From positions 1-5,446 of the forward strand of contig JAPOZF010000149.1 in assembly GCA_026706165.1 (NCBI GenBank): 5,446 nt of DNA, given 5' to 3'. A program made the position numbers and the translations under genes. Below the pieces are notes generated by a model, which worked only from the letters and a program-made list of their open reading frames with translations, was not told where the DNA came from and searched no databases. Shown here piece by piece: positions 1 through 5,446 of the stretch (the first letter of the stretch is position 1; every line of letters starts with the position of its first letter). This DNA is from Gemmatimonadota bacterium. Lineage in GTDB: Bacteria > Latescibacterota > UBA2968 > UBA8231.

Positions 1-623
1 GTGTGGTTGATGAGGTATTGGGCGTAGGTCCCCAGGGTGACGGTGTACTGCGGGTCGACGCTGAAGATGGCGCTGTTGTAGAGGAACGAAGGCACCAGCC
101 CCACCCCGAGCTTGTCGTCCATCATCGTGTTGAAAACCAGCTGGCCGAAGTACTGGAAGTTCTCGGCCGCGGCCGCCCCCCGGTCGATGCCGGCGGGGAT
201 GTCGGTGTTCCAGGCGGCGCCGGCGTTCAGGGCGAGGACCGACGGGAAGCGCATGTGGCGGAACTGCAGCCAGCGATACCGCAGCTGCAGGTCGAGATTG
301 TCCTGCAGGCTGCTGCGCCCCAGGGTCGCCATCAGCCGGTCGCTGAAGCCGTAGCTGACCGTGGTGCGGATGTTGGCCGGCCCGTCGAGCCCGAAACCCG
401 CCTCGTACCCCTGGTCGATGGTCGGCAGGAAGCGGTGCGATATCTCGTAGTGGAAGTCCCCCCGGTAGAGGGATTCGGCGGTCGGGTAGTTGGCAGTCCT
501 CAGGGCGGTGAACAGCTCCAGCCGGGTCTCGGGCGGCGCGATCGCCTGCCACGACGGCTGGGCCCCGGCAAGTGCCGGCAGCAGTCCGAGGACGGCCGCC
601 GCCAGAGAGGCGCGAATTCTCAT
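1..623 (-). CDS. DUF5777-type outer-membrane beta-barrel protein (3' end cut by window edge)
   Basis: Starts at the ATG at 623-621 and stays open to the left edge, giving 207 residues without a stop; the C-terminus is missing. Residues 1-21 form a signal peptide: R2 and R4, a hydrophobic Ala/Leu core, and a likely cleavage site after AGA21 before Q22. The mature part alternates polar and hydrophobic residues, with aromatic-rich strands typical of a beta-barrel (for example FHYEISHRF at 57-65, YGFSDRL at 91-97, LQLRYRWLQF at 112-121). The blocks around RTANYPTAES, ISHRF, GLDGPANIRTTVSYG and GRSSLQDNLDLQLRYRW match my recollection of the DUF5777 family, whose members usually have about 280-300 residues, so roughly a quarter to a third is probably missing. 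Its start overlaps the stop of the YceI gene by ATGA, so it is translated as the last visible gene of that operon. The biochemical role of the family is unknown; outer-membrane location is inferred. A generic porin-like protein is the alternative. Confidence 0.8.
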   Translation of the reverse strand, partial: MRIRASLAAAVLGLLPALAGAQPSWQAIAPPETRLELFTALRTANYPTAESLYRGDFHYEISHRFLPTIDQGYEAGFGLDGPANIRTTVSYGFSDRLMATLGRSSLQDNLDLQLRYRWLQFRHMRFPSVLALNAGAAWNTDIPAGIDRGAAAAENFQYFGQLVFNTMMDDKLGVGLVPSFLYNSAIFSVDPQYTVTLGTYAQYLINH

Positions 624-1231
624 CGATCAGCTCCTTCCGTCTCCCGCGGGTCTTCCGCCGGGGCCAGGTGGTTCATGTAAACCGAGATCTCGAGGGCGAT
701 CTCCTGGCTCACCTTGACGAAGGCGGCCAGGGAGGGGGCCTCGATCTCGTAGTCGGCCAGCTTCAGGGTGAAAGCCGCCTCGATCCTGGAGCGCCCCTCC
801 TCGAGAACCACCGTGCCGGGCACCTCGATGGCGCGGTCGACCCCGTGCAGCGACAGCGTCCCCCTGGTCTCGACGCGATAGGCGGCAACGGTGGAATCGA
901 CTGCGGCGTGTTCGGCGATCACCCCTTTGTATACGGCCCTTGGCCACTTCTCCGTGTCGAGCACCTCGCGCATGTCGCGGTCCCGCTTGCCGATGCCGGT
1001 GTCGAAGCCGGCGAGGTTCACCTCGAAACGGAACTGGGATTTCCGCGCGAACAGGGAGTCTCCCTCCCAGTAGACGAAGCCGTCGATCTGGTCGGTGACG
1101 CCGGAAAAGGTGAAGGCCGTCACCCTCGAGGTGAACTTGACGTGGTTGTCGGGGGCCTTGTTGTCGACCTGCCATTCGCCGGCCCGGACCGCGAGGGGGA
1201 GACAGATCAGAGAGGTGAGGATCCAGGGCAT
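620..1231 (-). CDS. YceI family periplasmic protein
   Basis: Encodes 203 residues, the usual size for secreted YceI proteins (about 190-200). Residues 1-17 look like a signal peptide with a probable cut after AVRA17 before GEW. Its N-region has no positive charge, which is unusual, and the Shine-Dalgarno in front of the ATG at 1231 is poor. Family hallmarks follow in order: the WQVD opening strand (20-23), VKFTSRVTAFTFSG (31-44), a second strand FEVNLAGFDTGI (69-80), the highly typical RDRDMREVLDTEKWPRAVYKG block (83-103), GTLSLHGVDRAIEVPG (124-139), and a final strand near 173-185. YceI proteins form a lipocalin-like antiparallel barrel that binds polyprenoid or other amphiphilic molecules in the periplasm. 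In several phyla they sit beside cytochrome genes, as here. It lies 40 bp downstream of the cytochrome gene and overlaps the barrel gene by 4 bp. The family call is secure; the ligand is unknown. Confidence 0.93.
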   Translation of the reverse strand: MPWILTSLICLPLAVRAGEWQVDNKAPDNHVKFTSRVTAFTFSGVTDQIDGFVYWEGDSLFARKSQFRFEVNLAGFDTGIGKRDRDMREVLDTEKWPRAVYKGVIAEHAAVDSTVAAYRVETRGTLSLHGVDRAIEVPGTVVLEEGRSRIEAAFTLKLADYEIEAPSLAAFVKVSQEIALEISVYMNHLAPAEDPRETEGADR

Positions 1232-1271
1232 CAGGTCGTCCCGGATTGGTTTGCCGGCGGCGTACCCGGGG

Positions 1272-1727
1272 TCAGTCCCTCGGGGCGCCCCGTTCTATCC
1301 ACGTGTAAACCGTTTCCAGCGTGGAGGGTTCCAGGTACGGCCCTCCGAGAGGCATGCGGTCCCCGGAGATCTCGGCGTCCGGCAACAGTTTGAGATACAG
1401 GTAGCTGCTGTCCGGCTGGCCCGGTGCCACCAGGGGAATGCCCTGACTGCTCTCGACGCCGACGATGTTGTCGAACGCATTTCCGGCCCTCAGGTCGGGC
1501 CAGGCGCTCCACTCCTGGCCGCCGTGGCAGCCGCTCGAAGCGCAGGAAACGTCGAACAGACCCTGGACCCGCTCGAAGGTGGCCGGCCCCTCCGAAACGG
1601 GATCGAAAACCATCTCCGTGCTCGTGGTCAGGTCGGAGCAGGCCAGGGCGGCGAACAAGAGCAGAAAGAGCAGGAGGGGCGCTGCCATCGCCTTCCCAAG
1701 GGGGGTGACCTCAGTGTTCTGTTTCAT
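1272..1727 (-). CDS. Small c-type cytochrome, probable lipoprotein
   Basis: Encodes 151 residues. After an N-region with K2 and K12 comes a hydrophobic run (15-29) ending in AALAC30. This fits a lipoprotein signal with a slightly imperfect lipobox (Ala rather than Leu at -3), so the mature protein would be anchored through C30. The heme site is SCASSGCHGG: C62, C67 and H68, a CX4CH spacing instead of the common CX2CH. A distal ligand is likely M125 in GDRMPLGG, and the ending YTWIERGAPRD is typical of class I-like monoheme cytochrome domains. It probably carries electrons on the periplasmic face of a membrane. It is the first gene of the operon with YceI and the barrel protein, 40 bp before the former. 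Two starts are possible. ATG at 1727 gives the positive N-region; ATG at 1688 (M14) has a GGGAAGG sequence just upstream but no positive charge. I prefer 1727, with moderate certainty. Confidence 0.85.
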   Translation of the reverse strand: MKQNTEVTPLGKAMAAPLLLFLLLFAALACSDLTTSTEMVFDPVSEGPATFERVQGLFDVSCASSGCHGGQEWSAWPDLRAGNAFDNIVGVESSQGIPLVAPGQPDSSYLYLKLLPDAEISGDRMPLGGPYLEPSTLETVYTWIERGAPRD

Positions 1728-1811
1728 CAGTTTTCAATGTACGTTCGACCGCCCGACTGCGCCGGGCCAGGCGCACGCGCACCAGCCTCGAGTGGTTGCC
1801 CCGGGAAGGCC

Positions 1812-1830
1812 GGCGTGCAAGCTGCACGCC
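1812..1830. repeat. Perfect 8+3+8 inverted repeat, candidate operator
   Basis: GGCGTGCA, spacer AGC, then TGCACGCC: a perfect 19-bp interrupted palindrome. Its centre is about 94 bp from the cytochrome ATG and about 96 bp from the dehydrogenase GTG, essentially midway. Such symmetry in a divergent promoter region suggests a binding site for a dimeric regulator acting on both operons. A small hairpin in a transcript is the alternative, but no T-run follows it on either strand, so it is not an intrinsic terminator. No regulator gene is visible in the window. Confidence 0.5.
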
Positions 1831-1902
1831 CTGGTCGATGATTCGGGGCGCCTGATCCTGCTCATGCCTCGGAGAGGCCGGTTCGAAAAGCCGAACACGC
1901 CG

Positions 1903-1910
1903 AAAGGGAA
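1903..1910 (+). promoter_or_regulatory. Ribosome binding site deciding the GTG start at 1917
   Basis: AAAGGGAA lies 6 nt before the GTG at 1917, a good Shine-Dalgarno at a good distance. It supports GTG as the dehydrogenase start, and the resulting protein begins right at the expected first beta-strand of the family. Confidence 0.6.
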
Positions 1911-1916
1911 CCGACA

Positions 1917-2948
1917 GTGCCCCTCGAACTGATCGCCGACCGCCCCGGACACGCCCTGCTCCGGGAGTACGAAGAACCGCCGCTCGAGCCGGGGGAGGTG
2001 CGCGTGCGCGCCCGGTTCAGCTCGGTCAAGCACGGCACCGAGCTGCGGGATTTCCGCGCCGACACCCCCGACGCAAGCGACCGCTTCGATTCCGGGCTGC
2101 GCCTGCACCGCCGCGGCGAGCCGGCGCCCCCGCGGTTCCCGATGTCCCTGGGGAACATGTGCGTCGGGACCGTCGAGGAGGTGGGCACGGACGCCGGCAG
2201 CCTCCAACCGGGGGACCGCGTCTTCGGCCACCTGCCGATCCGCGAGACCCACACGGTGCCGGCGGCGAGGCTGCACCCCGCGCCGGACGGAATGCCGGAG
2301 CAGGCTCTCGTCTACTGGGACCCGGCCGACTTCGCCGTGGGAGCGGTGCGCGACGCCCCGGTGCGGCTCGGGGACCGGGTCGCCGTCACCGGGCTCGGTG
2401 CCATCGGCCAGATGGTGGCGCAGCTGGTGAGGGTCTGCGGGGCGCGCTGGGTGGCCGTCTCCGACCCGATCGCTATGCGCCGCGAGGGGGCTGCCCGCCA
2501 CGGGGCAGATGCCGTGTACGATCCGATCGAATCCGACTTCGGGGTAGCGGTCAAGGAGGCGACCGGAAAGGTGGGCGCCGACGTCGTCTTCGAGACCAGC
2601 GGTTCCTACGCCGCCCTGGAGGACGCCCTGCGGGCGGTGAAGTACGCCGGCACCGTGGTCTCGACCGCCTACTACCACGGCGCAAAGGGCCTGTCCCTGG
2701 CCGGGGAGTGGCACCGCAACCGCATCGAGATCGTGTCGAGCCGCGCCGTCAGCACCCCCCATCTCCACTCCGGCTGGGACGTGCCCCGCGTCCGCTCCGA
2801 GTCCCTGGCGCTGCTGCGGGAGGGCCGGCTGAAGGCGGACGGACTGGTGGCGCCGGTCGTCCCCTTCGCCCGCGCCGCCGAGGCGTACCACGAGATCTGC
2901 GAGCACCCGGAACGGTCCATCAAGCTCGGAGTCGACCACACCCGATGA
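1917..2948 (+). CDS. Zinc-ligand-poor medium-chain dehydrogenase (threonine dehydrogenase/BchC-like type)
   Basis: Encodes 343 residues, a normal length for medium-chain dehydrogenases/reductases. The N-terminal GroES-like domain holds EPGEVRVRARFSSVKHGTE (24-42), a conserved GN80 and the strand CVGTVEEVG leading to LQPGDRVFGH (96-105). The Rossmann half has the dinucleotide motif GLGAIG (159-164) in VAVTGLGAIGQMVAQLV, and D183 after the second strand (VAVSDP), which favours NAD(H) over NADP(H). At the place where zinc-dependent members carry a catalytic Cys, this protein has S36-V-K-H-G-T-E, and the four-Cys structural zinc lobe is absent. It belongs with the subgroup often annotated threonine dehydrogenase-like or BchC-like, whose substrates vary. 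It is cytoplasmic, with no signal peptide. Its stop overlaps the start of the GH127-like gene by ATGA, which suggests a shared carbohydrate pathway, perhaps oxidising a sugar or cyclitol. The fold is secure; the substrate is unknown, and nothing in the window suggests bacteriochlorophyll synthesis. Confidence 0.85.
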   Translation: MPLELIADRPGHALLREYEEPPLEPGEVRVRARFSSVKHGTELRDFRADTPDASDRFDSGLRLHRRGEPAPPRFPMSLGNMCVGTVEEVGTDAGSLQPGDRVFGHLPIRETHTVPAARLHPAPDGMPEQALVYWDPADFAVGAVRDAPVRLGDRVAVTGLGAIGQMVAQLVRVCGARWVAVSDPIAMRREGAARHGADAVYDPIESDFGVAVKEATGKVGADVVFETSGSYAALEDALRAVKYAGTVVSTAYYHGAKGLSLAGEWHRNRIEIVSSRAVSTPHLHSGWDVPRVRSESLALLREGRLKADGLVAPVVPFARAAEAYHEICEHPERSIKLGVDHTR

Positions 2949-4498
2949 ACGTCGAAGAACGACTGCTGCTTACCGGCCGCAACCTCCTCGGCTGCCTGTC
3001 GCGCGACGACGGCTGCCTTCCGTACTGGCACATGGCGGTCGACGAGGAGCTGCGCGCTATGTACCAGTTCCGGCGCTACAGCACCGGCCACAACGTCGGG
3101 CGCTGGTGGAACACCATGCTGCGGCTCGAGCGCGCCGCCGGCTTCGAGATCCCCGCGGAGATGGAGGCGGCGATGCTGGAGAACAGCTGGCGCCTGGCCG
3201 GCAACGCCAGCGGCATCTTCCTCGAGGACGTCGACCCCCGGGACCCGGCCACCTGGTACATCCACTCCTACCGCGAGACCATGCTGTCGTTCGGACTGCT
3301 GGTCGAGTGCCGCGGCAGCGGCCGCGCCGCCGAGTGCGGACGGCGGGCGATCGAGAGGATGAGCCGCGCCAGCCGGGACCTGATGGAGTGGAGGTTTTCC
3401 TTCGACGGGGGCCCGCCGCTGGCCAAGCACGGCAACAGCGCCGCCCCGGCCTACACCCACGGCCGCGCCATCGAGGGGCTGCTCTGTTTCCACGCGGCCA
3501 CCGGGGAGCCGGCCGCCCTCGAGGAGGCGGAGCGCCTGGCCGACTTCCACTTCGGGTACCTGCTGAACGAGGACGGCAGCCTCGCCGAGGGCTGCGGCCA
3601 CCACACCCACTCGTACCTCAACACCCTCCGCGGCCTGCTGATGCTGGCGGTGCTCCAGGGGTCGCGCGAACGCCAGGAGCTGATCTTCAGGACCTTCCGG
3701 AAGGCCGTTTCCGGGATGATCACCCGCTCAGGGTTCGTCACCCACGACATCGGCGACCGCTACGCCGGCGACATCGCCTCGGCCGGGGACATCGCCCACA
3801 TCGCGCTGCTGCTGTGGGACCTGTTCGCCGACCCCGGCCTGCTCGACGACGCCGAGCGCATCGCGCGGGCCCGGCTGTTCCCGGCGCAGGTTCGGGAACC
3901 GGTGGCGATCCACCCTGCCAAGGCAGGAGATCCCCGCGACTGCTACCGCGACCTCGCCGACCGTTTCCTCGGCGCCATCGGCGGCTCGGTAGGCCACGTC
4001 AGCGGCCAGACCTGCGTCACCGACTTCACCGCCGCCGCCCTGCACAGCCTGATCGAGCTCTGGACCCGGACCGTCGATGTCGAGGAGGAGATCGTCCGCG
4101 TCAACTTTCACTTCGACCGCGAGCTGCCGGAGGTGGAGGTGAAGGCCGAGCGCGGCGAGAGCGGGGCCCGGGTCACCGTGGTCAACCGGACCGGAAAGGA
4201 GCTGCGGCTGCGGCTCCCGGGCTGGGCGGATCAGGGGAGCTGTTCGCTGACCGTGGACGGCCTGCCTGTCGCGGTATCGGTGGAGAACGGGTTCGCGGCG
4301 GTGGCGCAGGGAGAGGGGGCCACGACCAACGAGCTGCGCTTCGACCTTCCGGAGTACGAGGAGGAGGAGCTGTCGCGGGACGAGTCCGCCGAAGAAGAGA
4401 CGGTGACCTTCCGCTGGCGCGGCGACGAGATCGCCGGGGTCAGCAGCGGCGGGCCCTACATGGCGGCGCGTCCGGCCCTGTGCAGTTCATTGTTGTAG
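2945..4498 (+). CDS. GH127-like (alpha/alpha)-barrel protein, putative glycosidase
   Basis: Encodes 517 residues from an ATG overlapping the dehydrogenase stop (ATGA); the same frame is open further upstream, but that part lies inside the dehydrogenase gene. No signal peptide or membrane segment is seen, so it is probably cytoplasmic. Residues 1-375 are helix-rich with repeated aromatic and acidic motifs (YSTGHNVGRWWNTMLRLE at 45-62, AYTHGRAIEGLLCFH at 169-183, DGSLAEGCGHHTHSYLNTLRG at 210-230), as in six-hairpin glycosidases. Residues 385-470 form a beta-sandwich with KELRLRLPGWADQGSCSLTVDG (418-439), strongly reminiscent of the C-terminal region of GH127 beta-L-arabinofuranosidases. The segment SGQTCVTDF (353-361) is placed like the GH127 ETC motif, whose Glu and Cys bind zinc and catalyse hydrolysis, but has Gln at the Glu position. 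I see no counterpart of the paired-Cys zinc site. The acidic EYEEEELSRDESAEEE stretch (470-485) is notable. A divergent or inactive enzyme, or a different glycan-active activity, is possible. Placement is by eye. Confidence 0.7.
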   Translation: MNVEERLLLTGRNLLGCLSRDDGCLPYWHMAVDEELRAMYQFRRYSTGHNVGRWWNTMLRLERAAGFEIPAEMEAAMLENSWRLAGNASGIFLEDVDPRDPATWYIHSYRETMLSFGLLVECRGSGRAAECGRRAIERMSRASRDLMEWRFSFDGGPPLAKHGNSAAPAYTHGRAIEGLLCFHAATGEPAALEEAERLADFHFGYLLNEDGSLAEGCGHHTHSYLNTLRGLLMLAVLQGSRERQELIFRTFRKAVSGMITRSGFVTHDIGDRYAGDIASAGDIAHIALLLWDLFADPGLLDDAERIARARLFPAQVREPVAIHPAKAGDPRDCYRDLADRFLGAIGGSVGHVSGQTCVTDFTAAALHSLIELWTRTVDVEEEIVRVNFHFDRELPEVEVKAERGESGARVTVVNRTGKELRLRLPGWADQGSCSLTVDGLPVAVSVENGFAAVAQGEGATTNELRFDLPEYEEEELSRDESAEEETVTFRWRGDEIAGVSSGGPYMAARPALCSSLL

Positions 4499-4558
4499 GG
4501 AGGTGCCGGGAGCCTGTTGGCGGCCTGCCGATTTGCAGCCTGTCGAATCAGGCCGCGC
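4499..4558. repeat. Convergent junction with 8-bp inverted repeat (4520-4556)
   Basis: This 60-bp gap separates two genes that converge. GCGGCCTG at 4520-4527 and CAGGCCGC at 4549-4556 form a perfect 8-bp inverted repeat around a 21-nt loop. GCCTG occurs three times (4512, 4523, 4538). A stem here could end transcription from both sides, but no T-run follows on either strand, so it is not a standard intrinsic terminator. A role in termination is a weak inference from position. Confidence 0.35.
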
Positions 4559-5356
4559 TCACTCCAGGCAGTTGAACAACGTCGCGATGCCGCCGAACAT
4601 CCCGGGAAAGCGGAACAGCTCCGGATCCCGGGAACGGATGCGCGCCAGCAGCGGCTCGTCGATCATCCCTTCCTGGCAGTCGAAGAAAGCCCCCTCGTCC
4701 GCGGCGTCGTAGGACCCCGAACCCCGGGCTTCCTCGCAGACCGCGGCCACGGCCGCATCCCCTTCCAGCTTCTCAGCCATCGATCCGAAGAACCGCTCCA
4801 GGGCCGCCTCGTACGCCGGCCGGTCCCCCGCCCGGAGCCCGGCCACCTCTGTGAAAGCCTCGTGCCCCTTGCGCAGGCGCTCGTCCCAGCCCTCGGGAAC
4901 CTCGCCGTCCAGGGTGAAGGGAGCGGCGTTCCCCATCAGGGGGGTGCGGTCCTGCGTCTGGAAGGCGACCAGCACCCTTCCCCCCGGCTGCGGCCGGGCG
5001 CGCAGGCGCACGACGCTCTGCGGTTCGATGGCGACCGGCTGTCCCTGCTTCACGGCAACCACCCGCGGCCCCTCCCAAGTAAGCAGATCAAGCCAAGCCT
5101 CCCGGGCGGCGAACACCTGGATGTGCTCTCGCGGCAGCCCGTTCAGGCCGCAGCGCCCGAACGGCATCGACACCGCCCAGGCGTCGTCGCTCTCGCCGGT
5201 TCGGGGCGCTCCGCGCAGCCGGGCGAGCGCCTGGGCCAGGTCCGCCGCCTCGGTCTCCGGACCGGTCTCGAGCGGCTCGACGACTCCGCCGCGGACCCTC
5301 GCCCGGTACGGCACCCCGTAGCCGAACAGCCGCACCCCGAGAATCTCCCTGATCAC
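4559..5356 (-). CDS. Hypothetical protein, 265 residues, family not recognised
   Basis: Starts at a GTG (5356-5354) that overlaps the stop of the upstream gene by GTGA, and ends in TGA. I do not recognise the family. The protein is soluble-looking: no signal peptide, no membrane segment. The first part (1-130) appears beta-rich (MIREILGVRLFGYGVPYRARV, then VVAVKQGQPVAIEPQSVVRLRARP at 99-122, RVLVAFQT at 127-134). Residues 155-210 look helical and charged (WDERLRKGHEAF, YEAALERFFGSMAEKLEGDAAVAAVCEEA). The tail is rich in Phe and Gly (FRFPGMFGGIATLFNCLE). Five cysteines (C69, C207, C227, C263 and none paired as CXXC; the fifth is not present) means only four scattered Cys, with no metal-binding pattern. 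Four-base overlap with the upstream gene implies co-translation. The opposite strand also has open frames, as expected at this GC content, but the overlap with the upstream stop supports this strand. Confidence 0.7.
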   Translation of the reverse strand: MIREILGVRLFGYGVPYRARVRGGVVEPLETGPETEAADLAQALARLRGAPRTGESDDAWAVSMPFGRCGLNGLPREHIQVFAAREAWLDLLTWEGPRVVAVKQGQPVAIEPQSVVRLRARPQPGGRVLVAFQTQDRTPLMGNAAPFTLDGEVPEGWDERLRKGHEAFTEVAGLRAGDRPAYEAALERFFGSMAEKLEGDAAVAAVCEEARGSGSYDAADEGAFFDCQEGMIDEPLLARIRSRDPELFRFPGMFGGIATLFNCLE

Positions 5357-5446
5357 GGCTGCCCGATCGTGTCCCGCAGGTGGGCCACGGCGAGGCGGAT
5401 CACCTCCCGGTCGCCGCCGCGGTTGACGTCCTGCCCCTCGAACCCC
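5353..5446 (-). CDS. C-terminal end of an unidentified protein (5' part beyond window)
   Basis: Reading leftward from the right edge, a frame of 30 codons (GFEGQDVNRGGDREVIRLAV near its start, ending in DTIGQP) finishes at the TGA at 5355-5353. That stop overlaps the GTG of the 265-residue gene as GTGA, a usual arrangement for coupled genes, which makes this a credible coding tail. The visible piece ends in an amphipathic helix. It is too short for a family assignment. The frame and coupling are inference from the overlap; only this tail lies in the window. Confidence 0.5.
   Translation of the reverse strand, partial: GFEGQDVNRGGDREVIRLAVAHLRDTIGQP

Larger units (their letters stand above)
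1728..1916. promoter_or_regulatory. Divergent intergenic region between the two operons
   Basis: These 189 bp lie between the start of the minus-strand cytochrome gene and the start of the plus-strand dehydrogenase gene, so both promoters should be here. The stretch contains the inverted repeat at 1812-1830 and a smaller one (GTTCG, 6-nt gap, CGAAC) at 1881-1896. Reading minus, TACATT at 1741-1736 resembles a -10 box but has no good -35 partner. Reading plus, no convincing sigma-70 boxes are seen. Promoter presence is inferred from gene orientation, not from recognised boxes. Confidence 0.6.

Noticed and set aside
572..1393. Plus-strand frames across the YceI and barrel genes
   Set aside because: They are antisense to a protein with unmistakable YceI motifs and show no family resemblance of their own.
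1736..1741. TACATT as a -10 box for the cytochrome operon
   Set aside because: No acceptable -35 element lies 16-18 bp upstream, and the box is only about 8 bp from the start codon, which leaves almost no leader.
1881..1896. Short inverted repeat GTTCG / CGAAC just before the dehydrogenase ribosome binding site
   Set aside because: Only five base pairs with a 6-nt gap; too short to separate from chance, although it could contribute a weak leader hairpin.
1734..2939. 401-codon open frame on the minus strand opposite the dehydrogenase gene
   Set aside because: It is antisense to a clearly recognisable dehydrogenase, its translation is low-complexity (Gly/Arg/His-rich) with no motif, and long antisense frames are expected at this GC content.
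2159..2944. Upstream extension of the GH127-like frame inside the dehydrogenase gene
   Set aside because: The extension translates to an Arg/Gly/Pro-rich shadow, while the ATG at 2945 forms a typical ATGA overlap with the dehydrogenase stop and begins a normal-looking protein.
3106..4575. 489-codon plus-strand frame overlapping the GH127-like gene
   Set aside because: The translation is Arg/Pro/Gly-rich repetitive text typical of a frame-shifted shadow in GC-rich DNA; the frame starting at 2945 has the recognisable domains.

Overview
The window is GC-rich and densely coding, and reads as bacterial chromosome. One operon encodes a lipoprotein-type c cytochrome, a secreted YceI protein and an outer-membrane beta-barrel protein, so the host has a Gram-negative envelope. 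The gene families and GC-rich codon use fit lineages such as Acidobacteriota, Gemmatimonadota, Myxococcota-like deltaproteobacteria or related candidate phyla. The sequence alone does not decide the taxon. There is no tRNA, rRNA, CRISPR array, transposase or other mobile-element signature.

Left block (1-1727, minus strand). Three genes are read right to left: a small membrane-anchored c-type cytochrome (1272-1727), a YceI-family periplasmic protein (620-1231), and a DUF5777-type beta-barrel protein that runs off the left edge (1-623). The last two overlap by ATGA and are almost certainly translationally coupled. Together they look like an envelope module combining a heme electron carrier, a lipocalin-like carrier of isoprenoid or other amphiphilic ligands, and an outer-membrane barrel.

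Central divergent region (1728-1916). This 189-bp stretch separates the envelope operon from a plus-strand operon. It holds a perfect 8+3+8 inverted repeat at 1812-1830, almost equidistant from the two start codons and a good operator candidate. No convincing sigma-70 promoter could be picked out.

Middle block (1917-4498, plus strand). Two genes overlap by ATGA: a medium-chain dehydrogenase of the type lacking the usual zinc ligands (1917-2948), and a 517-residue cytoplasmic protein resembling GH127-type (alpha/alpha) barrel glycosidases (2945-4498). The pair probably acts on one carbohydrate or glycoside substrate, but the substrate cannot be read from the sequence.

Right block (4559-5446, minus strand). 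An unrecognised 265-residue protein (4559-5356) overlaps by GTGA with the 3' end of a further gene that enters from the right edge. A 60-bp convergent junction (4499-4558) with an 8-bp inverted repeat separates it from the middle block.

No clearly new defence, mobile or RNA system was found. The most interesting items are the probably divergent active site of the GH127-like protein and its coupling to a dehydrogenase, the compact cytochrome/YceI/barrel operon, and the central palindrome.
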